Shown here: positions 37,826-46,137 of the stretch, one piece after another
Layout of the letters: every line of letters begins with the position of its first letter
Numbering within the stretch: position 1 is the stretch's first letter
DNA from: a virus
Strand: one strand, 5' to 3'
Length of the DNA: 64,000 nt
IMG/VR virus record: IMGVR_UViG_3300032285_004073
Coordinates: 1 to 64,000 of that record
The notes under the pieces: model-generated
Databases searched by the model: none
Seen by the model: only the letters and a program-made list of their open reading frames with translations
Told to the model about the DNA's origin: nothing
Translations under genes and position numbers: made by a program

Positions 37826-38791
37826 ATGCTGGAATATATTCACAATATAGAAATGCCTTTTTGTGGCAAAAATATTAATTTTAGAGAATTAACAAATTTA
37901 GAACAAATATATATTTCCAAGGCAAATATAGTAATGCCGCCAGAAAATAAAGAACCTGAATTATACAGTTCTTATTTTAAGAATATTGTTTTTAATTGTG
38001 TACAAAACAAAGAGGTTTTAAAAGAATTAAATTTAATAGAATATATTCTATTTATTACAAAATTAAGAATGACTTGTTTTGGTTCGGATATAGAACTTTC
38101 TTATAATCAAGAAAACGAAAATGATGAATACAAAAATGTCAAAATAAATATAGAGTTGCAATCATTTATGCAAAATCTTTATAATGGTTCTTCTTGTCTT
38201 GAAAGAAATCCAATTACCATTAATAATATTGAAATTGTTTTAAATTGGCCATTACAAACATCAGAAAATTATTTTCTCAAGCTTGATTCGGATGTAAATT
38301 CTGTTATTTCATCCTTGCCAGAATTTGTATCGGAAATACGAATCAAAGACAAAATAATAAAAATGTTAGATTATTCTATTGAACAAAAACAAGATATATT
38401 TAATAATCTTCCCGTTGCTGTAAGAACTAGAATTCAAAATGAAATTTTGAAATCATTACAAACATTATCAACTCAAGATTTATTTGGTATTAAACATTTG
38501 TCTAATTATAAATTCAGCTTTTTTAATAAATTATATCAAGACATAATAAGATTATTTTTTTCTTTTGATTTAAGAGGATTGTATAGAGAGTATTATATTC
38601 TAGCTTCTAAAAGAATACCACCTTTTTATTTGGATAATAAAACATCAACAGATAAAAAAATTTATTTGTCTATTCTAGAAGAAGAAATGGCTAGTAGAGA
38701 ATCTTCAGATATCAATTCAGGAGGAACTCCATTAGGTGGTACTCCTCTCGAAAATTTAGCTCGTGAATTTGGAGATGAATTACCTAATTAA
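37826..38791 (+). CDS. Probable baseplate hub/tail assembly protein
   Basis: ATG 37826 is chosen over TTG 37823 because the promoter ends 6 nt before it. The 321-residue protein begins MLEYIHNIEMPFCGKNINFRE and is helical, ending with a duplicated GGTPLGGTPLEN. In T4-like phages, proteins with this type of start (peptide-core, then helical) assist baseplate hub assembly (gp26/gp51 group). Exact T4 counterpart not identified. Confidence 0.55.
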   Translation: MLEYIHNIEMPFCGKNINFRELTNLEQIYISKANIVMPPENKEPELYSSYFKNIVFNCVQNKEVLKELNLIEYILFITKLRMTCFGSDIELSYNQENENDEYKNVKINIELQSFMQNLYNGSSCLERNPITINNIEIVLNWPLQTSENYFLKLDSDVNSVISSLPEFVSEIRIKDKIIKMLDYSIEQKQDIFNNLPVAVRTRIQNEILKSLQTLSTQDLFGIKHLSNYKFSFFNKLYQDIIRLFFSFDLRGLYREYYILASKRIPPFYLDNKTSTDKKIYLSILEEEMASRESSDINSGGTPLGGTPLENLAREFGDELPN

Positions 38792-38796
38792 AATAT

Positions 38797-39618
38797 ATGC
38801 CAGAGAATTCTGTAGAAATTGAAACCTTGTCATTTAAAGATGCTCTTAATGCTTTAGATGCAATTACTAAAGACACATTTGTTAGTGATGTTTGGATACC
38901 ATCTCTTAACAGAACAATTTCTATTAAAGAAATTAATGCCAAACAACAAAAAAATTTATTAGAAGCAGCAATAGATTCCTCCGTTTATAAATCTTCTTTT
39001 GCTAAAGCTTTTTATGAAATTATAACAACTAATATATCAGAATCTAAAGAAGTTATTGATAACTTGACATTAGCAGATAAAATTTCTATTTCCGTTTGTT
39101 TAAGAAATCAGATAGCACCTACTATAAAAGTAGAATTTACAGAAGGTGCAGAATCTGAAGATTATCCTTTGAATACTATTATTGAGAGGGTTAAAGCTTA
39201 TACACCACCTAACTCAGAGACTTTTGAAATTACGAAAAACGGAGTTTCTGTATCGGTAACAACGGCTCTTCCCACTATACTTTCAGATGTTCAATTTGAT
39301 ACTTTTTTATTAAAAAATAAAAAGAAAACAGAAGATTCTGAAGAAGTAAAAACAATTATTACAGATGCTTTCTTAGGAGAGACTTCCAAATATATAAAAA
39401 GTCTTTCTATTGACGGGGTAGATTTAAATTATTCTTCCTTTTCAATATATCAAAAGATTCAATTTGTAGAAAAATTACCGGGAGCTATAATACAACAAAT
39501 TTTAAATATAGTTACAAAATGGAAAAAAGAATTGGAAGATTTAATCACCGTAAAATCTTTAGACGGTGAAAAATCTAAAGTATTAGAGTTAGATAGTTTG
39601 TTATTTTTGAACAATTGA
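38797..39618 (+). CDS. gp26-like baseplate hub component (tentative)
   Basis: The 273-residue protein has WIPSLNRTISIKEINAKQQKNLLEAAID (about 34-61), which resembles the N-terminal pattern of T4 gp26-type hub subunits (a target beta strand followed by KEx-N-KQQK--L-A). The rest is alternating helices and strands. It lies 6 nt after the previous gene and before the likely tape measure, which fits tail initiation. Recognition is moderate. Confidence 0.55.
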   Translation: MPENSVEIETLSFKDALNALDAITKDTFVSDVWIPSLNRTISIKEINAKQQKNLLEAAIDSSVYKSSFAKAFYEIITTNISESKEVIDNLTLADKISISVCLRNQIAPTIKVEFTEGAESEDYPLNTIIERVKAYTPPNSETFEITKNGVSVSVTTALPTILSDVQFDTFLLKNKKKTEDSEEVKTIITDAFLGETSKYIKSLSIDGVDLNYSSFSIYQKIQFVEKLPGAIIQQILNIVTKWKKELEDLITVKSLDGEKSKVLELDSLLFLNN

Positions 39619-39643
39619 TTCTTCTAGAGTTAGGCATAGGATC

Positions 39644-39649
39644 TAAGTA
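39644..39649 (+). promoter_or_regulatory. Late-type TAAGTA box for the tape measure
   Basis: TAAGTATTCT; box ends 6 nt before the ATG at 39656. Confidence 0.4.
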
Positions 39650-39655
39650 TTCTAT

Positions 39656-41842
39656 ATGCCCCCAGAAGTACAAGCCTTAATAATTTCTAAATTAGAAAAA
39701 ATGGATCCTTTGGATTCAGGAGCTTTTTTTAGAATTGTACTAGAAGATAAATCAATTCAAAAAATTGTTTTAGATAAATTAACTAAAATAGTAGGTTCTA
39801 CTAATTTAGAAAAAGTATTCAATACTGCTGCTGCGCAAATACAACAAAGCGTAAACAAAATTAGGAGTGCAGCAGATGCTGCATCTACTATTGTTGATGA
39901 CCTCTCAACTAAATCTAAGAAATCCGGTTCCTCATCTTCTAAGGATAAAGATAAAGCAATGTTGGAATTTTTGAAAGTTTTAGGACTTTCTTTAACTACT
40001 GGTAAAAGGGGTTCGTCAATAGAACCTATATTGTATAAAACCAAAAAAGATGAATTAGAATTATCTGAAAGTTCTATTAAAAAATTTGCTAAGGTGGCTG
40101 GTCTTTCTAGTAAAGAAACTGACCTTTTACTTAAAAAATTAAAAACTACTGTAGATCATATAGATGATAATTTAGGTCTTTTGGACAGCTTTTTAAAGCG
40201 CAAATCTGGCGGTTTTCTTGACCTTCTTATTAGTTTTGGTAAATTATTGTTATCTGGTGGACTTGCTATTTTACTCTCATCATCTTTTGGCCCAGCAATT
40301 ACTGGAGTCGTAGATCGTATTTTTGGAACTAATTTAACTGGATTATTTGCTCCTTATAGACAAGCCCTAGCTAAATGGCAGGGTTACATAGATATGTTTG
40401 GGAAATATTCTGTTGAAATTGGTTTATTACTACTAAACGGAGCTAGTGGATTTAAAAAATTATTAACCATGGGTGTTTTTGGTGGTAGATTATCTAAAGG
40501 CATAACAGAAGCTTCAAAAATAGTAAAGCCGGGTATAATAGAAAGATTAAAACTAGCTGCTGGAATCATTAAAGTAGATCCTTTAAAGAATTTACCAGCC
40601 ATGGAAAGAGATGCTAAGGGTGTAATAAGAATAGCTAAAGGTGTAAAAGATGCTTCTGGAGTTGGAATTGGTGGGCGTATGGTGTCAAAAGAGGCAGCTG
40701 CAGCGTTTGAGGCAGCTGAAAAAGCGGCTGCAGCTGCAGCTGCAAAGGCTGCTTCAATGGGTTTTATAGGCAAGTCTTTAGGAAACATAACAAGTTTTAT
40801 AGGAAAAGCTACAAGTGTGGTAGGGAATGCTCTTAAATTTAGTGGTTTTGAAAAAATAGGTGGCAGTCTACTAGGTAAAATAGGAGGTAAGCTTTTTAGA
40901 AGAATTCCTTTTGTAGGTGCTTTGATTAGTTTTGGTTTAGGTATAAAAAAGATTTTTGATGGTGATGTAATAGGTGGTATGTTTGATATAACTTCTGCAC
41001 TTGTTGGTTTTATTCCTTTTGTGGGTATTCCTTTATCATTTGCTATAGATCTTTTAGGCAGTGCTGTAACTAATGCAGCGGGAGGAGATAAAAATAAAAA
41101 AGGAGATGTTATATCGACTTTTTTCAAAAATTTAATGAAAAATTTTCTTAGAACTTTTGTTAATTTTATGCCAGAAAGTTTCGGCATAAGAGCTGCTGTT
41201 GCAAAATTTTTAGGAGTCGATATAGGTGCTGCTGGTAATGAAAATATAACACCACCAGTTAATCCTCAAATGCCTACCAAACCATCTACCCCTGGTGATC
41301 ATGCTTTAAAAATGGGTGAAACATTTAGTAAAGATCAAGTAACTCCAGAATTTTTAGCAAAACATCCCGGATTAAAATGGTTCCAGCAAGGAAAGGATAA
41401 AAGTAGAGGATTTTATAAAAATACTATTGAAGAAAATCAAGAACAACAATCTTCTTCTCCACCAGCGACTCCTGCCCCAGTTCCAGCTCCAGCTCCGGCT
41501 CCTGCGCCGGCTCCTACACCGAAGTGGCATGTTGGGTCGACACCACCTAAATTTTGGGTTTCAAAGGAAATGGAGGAAGCTGCACAAAGCAATTCTTGGT
41601 CAAAACGATTTGCTACAAATGAATTGCATCCGGAATTAAAACAACATTTGTCATCTTTGAGTCGTATAATGTCCGATATGTCTTTAAGCTTTAAAGATTA
41701 TCAAAATGCTATGTCCCAAGCTAATAATTCTATTGTAAGTATTAATAATACTTCCGTATCAGATGGTGGTTCTGAAGGATTCTTTATGGGTTCTAGAGAT
41801 CCATTATTTGAAACACGATTTGCTTATAAAAATCTCAAATAA
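39656..41842 (+). CDS. Probable tail tape measure / hub protein
   Basis: The 728-residue protein has a helical N terminus, hydrophobic membrane-like segments (about 190-215 and 415-470), Ala/Lys-rich helices (AFEAAEKAAAAAAAKAAS, about 347-364), and a Pro/Ala linker (PAPVPAPAPAPAPAPTP, about 605-621) before the C-terminal domain. Length, hydrophobic segments and position between tube/hub genes and the gp48-like gene fit a tape measure. Its size implies a moderate tail length. No sequence match is claimed. Confidence 0.6.
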   Translation: MPPEVQALIISKLEKMDPLDSGAFFRIVLEDKSIQKIVLDKLTKIVGSTNLEKVFNTAAAQIQQSVNKIRSAADAASTIVDDLSTKSKKSGSSSSKDKDKAMLEFLKVLGLSLTTGKRGSSIEPILYKTKKDELELSESSIKKFAKVAGLSSKETDLLLKKLKTTVDHIDDNLGLLDSFLKRKSGGFLDLLISFGKLLLSGGLAILLSSSFGPAITGVVDRIFGTNLTGLFAPYRQALAKWQGYIDMFGKYSVEIGLLLLNGASGFKKLLTMGVFGGRLSKGITEASKIVKPGIIERLKLAAGIIKVDPLKNLPAMERDAKGVIRIAKGVKDASGVGIGGRMVSKEAAAAFEAAEKAAAAAAAKAASMGFIGKSLGNITSFIGKATSVVGNALKFSGFEKIGGSLLGKIGGKLFRRIPFVGALISFGLGIKKIFDGDVIGGMFDITSALVGFIPFVGIPLSFAIDLLGSAVTNAAGGDKNKKGDVISTFFKNLMKNFLRTFVNFMPESFGIRAAVAKFLGVDIGAAGNENITPPVNPQMPTKPSTPGDHALKMGETFSKDQVTPEFLAKHPGLKWFQQGKDKSRGFYKNTIEENQEQQSSSPPATPAPVPAPAPAPAPAPTPKWHVGSTPPKFWVSKEMEEAAQSNSWSKRFATNELHPELKQHLSSLSRIMSDMSLSFKDYQNAMSQANNSIVSINNTSVSDGGSEGFFMGSRDPLFETRFAYKNLK

Positions 41843-41845
41843 TAT

Positions 41846-42865
41846 ATGGCTTTTAATTTTTTCTATATTAATACAGTTACTACTACTACCAAAGGAGTAA
41901 CGGTTTCATATCCAAAAGCAGAACCTAATTCTCTTGGTACTGTATTAGACGTTTTAAATAAATTTCGTTGGAAAAATTCTGGAAGTGTTGCAGAAGTGCC
42001 AAGTTTATTTTTAACAGAATATTCTTTAGATTACGGATCATATTCTGCAAATATAGCTCGTTTATTAGAAGGCGTTTCTCAAGCTGCTGCTGGTTCATTA
42101 GATCCTTATCAAGTTTTATATCAAGCTGATTTAACCGGGTTTCATTATAATTTACCTTATCTAGTTAAACCAGGAACAACATTAAGAGGTTCTATTTCCA
42201 ACAGTTGGAAAGATTCAACTCAAGATATAGGTAACATGGCACAAGATGCTTTCAAAGCAGTTGGAGGGGGAGAAGCATATAAATTGTTAGCAGGTGCAGC
42301 GGAAACGGTTGCTGGTTTTATTGCACCTGGTTATGGAGCAGAACCTGTGCAAGCTTTTAATAATACTAACCCTAACGAGATTACAATTTCATTTCCGCTT
42401 TATAATACGACTAGTATATCAGAAATGATGGATAACTATAGCTTTGTTAGTTTATTGCAGTTTCAAAATTTAAAAACCAGAACAAGTTTCTTATCTTATA
42501 TACCACCAAAAATTTACACAGTCGACGGATTAGCTGATGGTGGTGTTTATATGCCAGCTGCTTATATTAGTAATTTATCTATAGATTCTATAGGGACAAC
42601 CAGATCTTTAAAAGAATTAGGTGGAGTGAGTAGTAATGCTGGAGCTACTTTAATACCAGAAGCTTATAGAGTAACAATCACTCTCAAAGAATTAATACCT
42701 CAAAGCTCTAATATTATGTATGGAGTAATGGGCGGGAAAAAAGTAGAAGTCATATCCGTACCACCTACAGGAGGAGTTTTAGATGTTTTAACACAAAGTC
42801 CACTTAGAGGAGCATTTGTTAATCCTGCAATTATACCTACCGAGACAATAGGACCTGTAAAATAA
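41846..42865 (+). CDS. gp48-like baseplate tail tube cap
   Basis: The 339-residue protein starts MAFNFFYINTVTTTTKGVT and has ISFPLYNTTSISEMMDNYSFVSLL (about 174-197), FLSYIPPKIYTVDGL and YMPAAYISNLSIDSIGTTR. This is the conserved core of gp48-type tail tube cap proteins. It is directly followed by the gp53-like gene, as in T4-like baseplate clusters. Confidence is moderate to good. Confidence 0.7.
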   Translation: MAFNFFYINTVTTTTKGVTVSYPKAEPNSLGTVLDVLNKFRWKNSGSVAEVPSLFLTEYSLDYGSYSANIARLLEGVSQAAAGSLDPYQVLYQADLTGFHYNLPYLVKPGTTLRGSISNSWKDSTQDIGNMAQDAFKAVGGGEAYKLLAGAAETVAGFIAPGYGAEPVQAFNNTNPNEITISFPLYNTTSISEMMDNYSFVSLLQFQNLKTRTSFLSYIPPKIYTVDGLADGGVYMPAAYISNLSIDSIGTTRSLKELGGVSSNAGATLIPEAYRVTITLKELIPQSSNIMYGVMGGKKVEVISVPPTGGVLDVLTQSPLRGAFVNPAIIPTETIGPVK

Positions 42866-42866
42866 T

Positions 42867-43226
42867 ATGAATAGAAATTCTTTTTCCAATTTACCAAAAA
42901 TTTCTTTATATAGTTATGAAAATTTTTTCAATATCTATACAGATATTTCTACTAATAAAAATTTTTATAATTTGTTGGCTTCTATCAACATATCTCCTTC
43001 TAATAACGAAAAAATACAGACTTCTTATGTTGTTACAGAACCAGACACATGGATTTCTATATCCTATAAATTTTATAATACTATAGATTTGTGGTGGTTA
43101 GTTTGTGCTTATAATCAAATACAAAATCCAACAAAAATGCCAGAACCTGGCACTAAATTAAATTTATTAAAAACTGAATATGTAAGCACTGTATTATCAG
43201 TATTAAATAAACAACTCATTCAATAA
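42867..43226 (+). CDS. gp53-like baseplate wedge protein
   Basis: The 119-residue protein has YVVTEPDTWISISYKFYNTIDLWWLVCAYN (about 52-81) and MPEPGTKLNLLK. The DTW-SIS-K-Y-D-WWL--AN pattern with PG-L is a LysM-like element typical of gp53. The N terminus is Phe/Tyr/Asn-rich. It is shorter than T4 gp53 (196 aa). A minus-strand gene converges on its end with 11 nt overlap. Confidence 0.78.
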   Translation: MNRNSFSNLPKISLYSYENFFNIYTDISTNKNFYNLLASINISPSNNEKIQTSYVVTEPDTWISISYKFYNTIDLWWLVCAYNQIQNPTKMPEPGTKLNLLKTEYVSTVLSVLNKQLIQ

Positions 43227-43626
43227 ATTTTTTTATATCAAAAAAGAATCTTACAGTACTATAATTTCCACTCATTTCTAATATAGAATAACAATAAATT
43301 TGATTTTTTATTTTGAAATAATAAGGATCTGGAAACAAATCATCAAATAATTCTAACTCAAAATATACATCTAAATTTTCGTCTAAGAATTTTATAACTT
43401 CTTCTTCTTTTATATCCTCTAGAACAGATTGATCTAATTCTGCTAATTTATCTTGAAATTTATTCCAAGTACCTTCTTTATTGCTGTGGTTTAAAAGAAA
43501 AATGGGATATTTGTTTTTAAGATTAAATACTTTACTATCAACGGATAAAAAAGAATATTCTTCCGGTGTTTGTTCTAAAACCTTGAGGTATTTGGCGGAG
43601 TTATATCCTTTCTTTTTAGGTTTCAC
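43216..43626 (-). CDS. Hypothetical protein on the opposite strand of the late block
   Basis: A longer frame could start inside the terminase gene, but GTG 43626 is preferred. It lies 7 nt after a minus-strand TATAAATA box and removes overlap with terminase. The 136-residue product, MKPKKKGYNSAKYLKVLEQ..., is acidic, with a DLFPDPYYFKI segment near the C terminus. It is the only such gene between the tail and terminase genes. Function unknown. Confidence 0.6.
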   Translation of the reverse strand: MKPKKKGYNSAKYLKVLEQTPEEYSFLSVDSKVFNLKNKYPIFLLNHSNKEGTWNKFQDKLAELDQSVLEDIKEEEVIKFLDENLDVYFELELFDDLFPDPYYFKIKNQIYCYSILEMSGNYSTVRFFFDIKKFIE

Positions 43627-43629
43627 CTC

Positions 43630-43643
43630 TAAATATTTATAAT
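43630..43643. promoter_or_regulatory. Divergent late promoters (TAAATATTTATAAT)
   Basis: The near-palindrome TAAATATTTATAAT provides TAAATA on the plus strand (43630-43635) 10 nt before the terminase ATG, and TATAAATA on the minus strand (43634-43641) 7 nt before GTG 43626. Confidence 0.5.
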
Positions 43644-43645
43644 AA

Positions 43646-45532
43646 ATGGCTAGAAGATCAAAAGACGAAGAAGATGATGATGACAATTTAGAAAATCTTT
43701 CTTTAGATGAAATAGAAAATGATGATATATTAGTAGACGGCAAATATTTTCAGGGTAATGAAAATATTCTTCGTCAAAATGCTACGTTTAAATGGACAGA
43801 AGAAATGATAGCAGAGTTAAAACTCTGTACAAAAAGTATTTTACATTTTGCCGAAGCTCACTTTTTTATTACAACGGAAGAAGGCAAACGCCGTATAGAA
43901 TTGTATAAATATCAAAAAAAATTATTAAAAGCCTTTAAAGCAAATAGATTTAATGTAGTATTATCTAGTCGTCAAAGCGGTAAAACAACCACTATTACCA
44001 TATATGCTTTATGGTTAGTATGCTTTCAAAAAGATAAAAGAGTTACAATTGTAGCTAACAAAGAATCTACAGCTAAAGAAATTTTCGCTAGAATTAAAAT
44101 GGCTTATGAACAATTACCAATTTATCTTAAACCAAACGTTAAGTCTTGGAGAAAAGATGGATTTGTTCTTGGTAATGATTCTGCTATAACCGTTAGTACA
44201 ACATCATCTTCCGGTCCTCGTGGTACTACTAGTAATCTTTTGATTATAGATGAAATGGCTCACTGCCCATCAGAATTGATGAAAGAACTTTGGAGATCCG
44301 CTATTCCTATTATTTCTTCCATGAAGAAATCTCAAATTGTGGTTATTAGTACACCTAATGGAACTGATAATAAATTTTATGAGCTTGTAACTGATGCAGA
44401 AAAGAAGGATAGTGAATGGCATTTAGAAAGAGTAGAGTGGACAGATGTTCCTGGAAGAGACGAGGAATGGAAACGCAGAGAAATAGCCATGATGGGATCC
44501 GAGGAAGATTTCTTGCAAGAATATTGCAATATGTTTATTTTGCCTGGTAAGAGTGTAGTAGATACTTCTTATTTAGACGAATTAAAAGCTCAGGCTAAAG
44601 AACCTGTTTTAGTCAATGATGAAGGTGCATATAAAATATATGATTTGCCTAAACCAGGCAATCTTTATATTATAGGTGTAGACGTAGGAGAAGGTATAGG
44701 AAGATCTAATACTGTTGCACAAATTTTAGATGTAACAGATTTACAAAATATAAACCAGGTAGCGGTTTATGCAACTAGTACTATGTCTCCTTTTCTTTTT
44801 GGAACTAAATTAATGAGTATTCTCAATGATTGGGGACGTCCGCCTATTCTTATAGAGAACAACAATAATGGTCAGCAAGTATTAGATGTTCTTTGTCAAA
44901 CTCATCAATACGAAAACGTAGTATCCTACCAATTTGAAGGTAATAGTAAACATTATGATACTTCTAAAAGATTGGGTATACATAATCATACCAATACAAG
45001 ATATAAAGGTATAACAAATTTTAGATATTGGGTAGATAGTTTAAAAGTTGTTAAATTGAATGATTTAGATACTATTTTAGAACTTTATAATTTTATTAGA
45101 TTACCTAATTTCACCTATAGTAAAAGAAGTGATAAAGATTTGGATGACAGAATATTTGGTTTAATTTGGGCCCTTTTTATATTAGACCCTTCTTTAGTAT
45201 CTAGATATTTTGTATTATCAGAATTAGATGATCAAGGAAGGCCACAAAAAATACAAGCCCTGGTAGACAATAGTGATTATATTAAAAAAAGTCCTCTTTT
45301 AATAGGTGGATCTTATACTTTAGAAAAGAATAAGTATTCAACAAATCTACCTACCTTTATGACTTTTAAACAACAAAATAATCCAGCACTGGAAGACGAA
45401 GCAAGAAATTTGTGGGTGTGGTTACATACTCAAGCCGGAACAGAAAAAGACTTACTTAAAAATTCTTTAACAATAGATAATACTAAAGATAAGTCTTCTA
45501 TAGAGGAATATAGACCTATTATATTATTTTAA
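43646..45532 (+). CDS. Terminase large subunit (gp17-like)
   Basis: The packaging motor cuts and pumps DNA. The 628-residue protein has Walker A LSSRQSGKTTTI (about 107-117), Walker B LLIIDEMAHC (about 199-208), a coupling VVISTPNGTDN (about 234-244), and a C-terminal nuclease domain with IIGVDVGEGIGRSN (about 344-357) and DDRIFGLIWAL (about 497-507). These are T4 gp17-type signatures. No intein is visible. It lies among tail genes instead of before the portal, unlike T4. Confidence 0.93.
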   Translation: MARRSKDEEDDDDNLENLSLDEIENDDILVDGKYFQGNENILRQNATFKWTEEMIAELKLCTKSILHFAEAHFFITTEEGKRRIELYKYQKKLLKAFKANRFNVVLSSRQSGKTTTITIYALWLVCFQKDKRVTIVANKESTAKEIFARIKMAYEQLPIYLKPNVKSWRKDGFVLGNDSAITVSTTSSSGPRGTTSNLLIIDEMAHCPSELMKELWRSAIPIISSMKKSQIVVISTPNGTDNKFYELVTDAEKKDSEWHLERVEWTDVPGRDEEWKRREIAMMGSEEDFLQEYCNMFILPGKSVVDTSYLDELKAQAKEPVLVNDEGAYKIYDLPKPGNLYIIGVDVGEGIGRSNTVAQILDVTDLQNINQVAVYATSTMSPFLFGTKLMSILNDWGRPPILIENNNNGQQVLDVLCQTHQYENVVSYQFEGNSKHYDTSKRLGIHNHTNTRYKGITNFRYWVDSLKVVKLNDLDTILELYNFIRLPNFTYSKRSDKDLDDRIFGLIWALFILDPSLVSRYFVLSELDDQGRPQKIQALVDNSDYIKKSPLLIGGSYTLEKNKYSTNLPTFMTFKQQNNPALEDEARNLWVWLHTQAGTEKDLLKNSLTIDNTKDKSSIEEYRPIILF

Positions 45533-45535
45533 TTT

Positions 45536-46135
45536 ATGTTACAGCCCATTTTAAATAGATCTCGTTCTGATAAATTTTTACTAATTTTGGATTTACCACC
45601 AGCATTAAAAGGTAAACAAGACAGTACATTACAGAGCGGTTATAATCCAGATCAAATTCAATTTACAGTTTATGGATCTCCTGTACCTAAAATTACTATA
45701 CCAGAAATAGAAATACCTTTTGGTGGACAATTTATAAAAGTATCTAGTGGATCTAGACCCTCATTCCCATCTTTGGATATCAAATTTTTGATTGACAATG
45801 GATATCAAAATTATTGGACTCTTTGGAATTGGTTAAATCTTTTTAATGATTCTAGAGAAGGCACATCCGATTTAAATGCAAATTTAAATCATCGCGATAA
45901 AAATATTTTTTTAACAAATCCTTTAAGCAAATATACTTCCAATTTTAGCCTTTATGCTTTGGATGAATTTGATAAAAAGATTATTTCTTTTGATTATACT
46001 AATGCCTTTATTACGGGATTGAGCGAAATAAATTATTCCTATCAAGAGCCTTCAGAAATTACCTGTAATGCTACTTTTGTATATAATCAATTACAAGTTA
46101 ATCTCTTGAAAGATGTTAATGTGTCTTCTTGTTAA
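45536..46135 (+). CDS. Hypothetical tail/baseplate protein
   Basis: The 199-residue protein follows terminase by 3 nt and has LLILDLPPALKGK (about 15-27), VPKITIPEIEIPFGGQF and SYQEPSEITCNATFVYNQL. The IP-x-E-I-P-F-GG element resembles tube-fold or tail-completion proteins. It likely belongs to the baseplate region that continues downstream. Exact role not identified. Confidence 0.6.
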   Translation: MLQPILNRSRSDKFLLILDLPPALKGKQDSTLQSGYNPDQIQFTVYGSPVPKITIPEIEIPFGGQFIKVSSGSRPSFPSLDIKFLIDNGYQNYWTLWNWLNLFNDSREGTSDLNANLNHRDKNIFLTNPLSKYTSNFSLYALDEFDKKIISFDYTNAFITGLSEINYSYQEPSEITCNATFVYNQLQVNLLKDVNVSSC

Positions 46136-46137
46136 TT

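Noticed and set aside
40384-41187. 267-codon minus-strand frame inside the tape-measure gene
   Set aside because: It is antisense to a long coding gene with good composition; its Pro/Leu/Ile-rich translation is a typical shadow of Ala/Gly/Lys codons.
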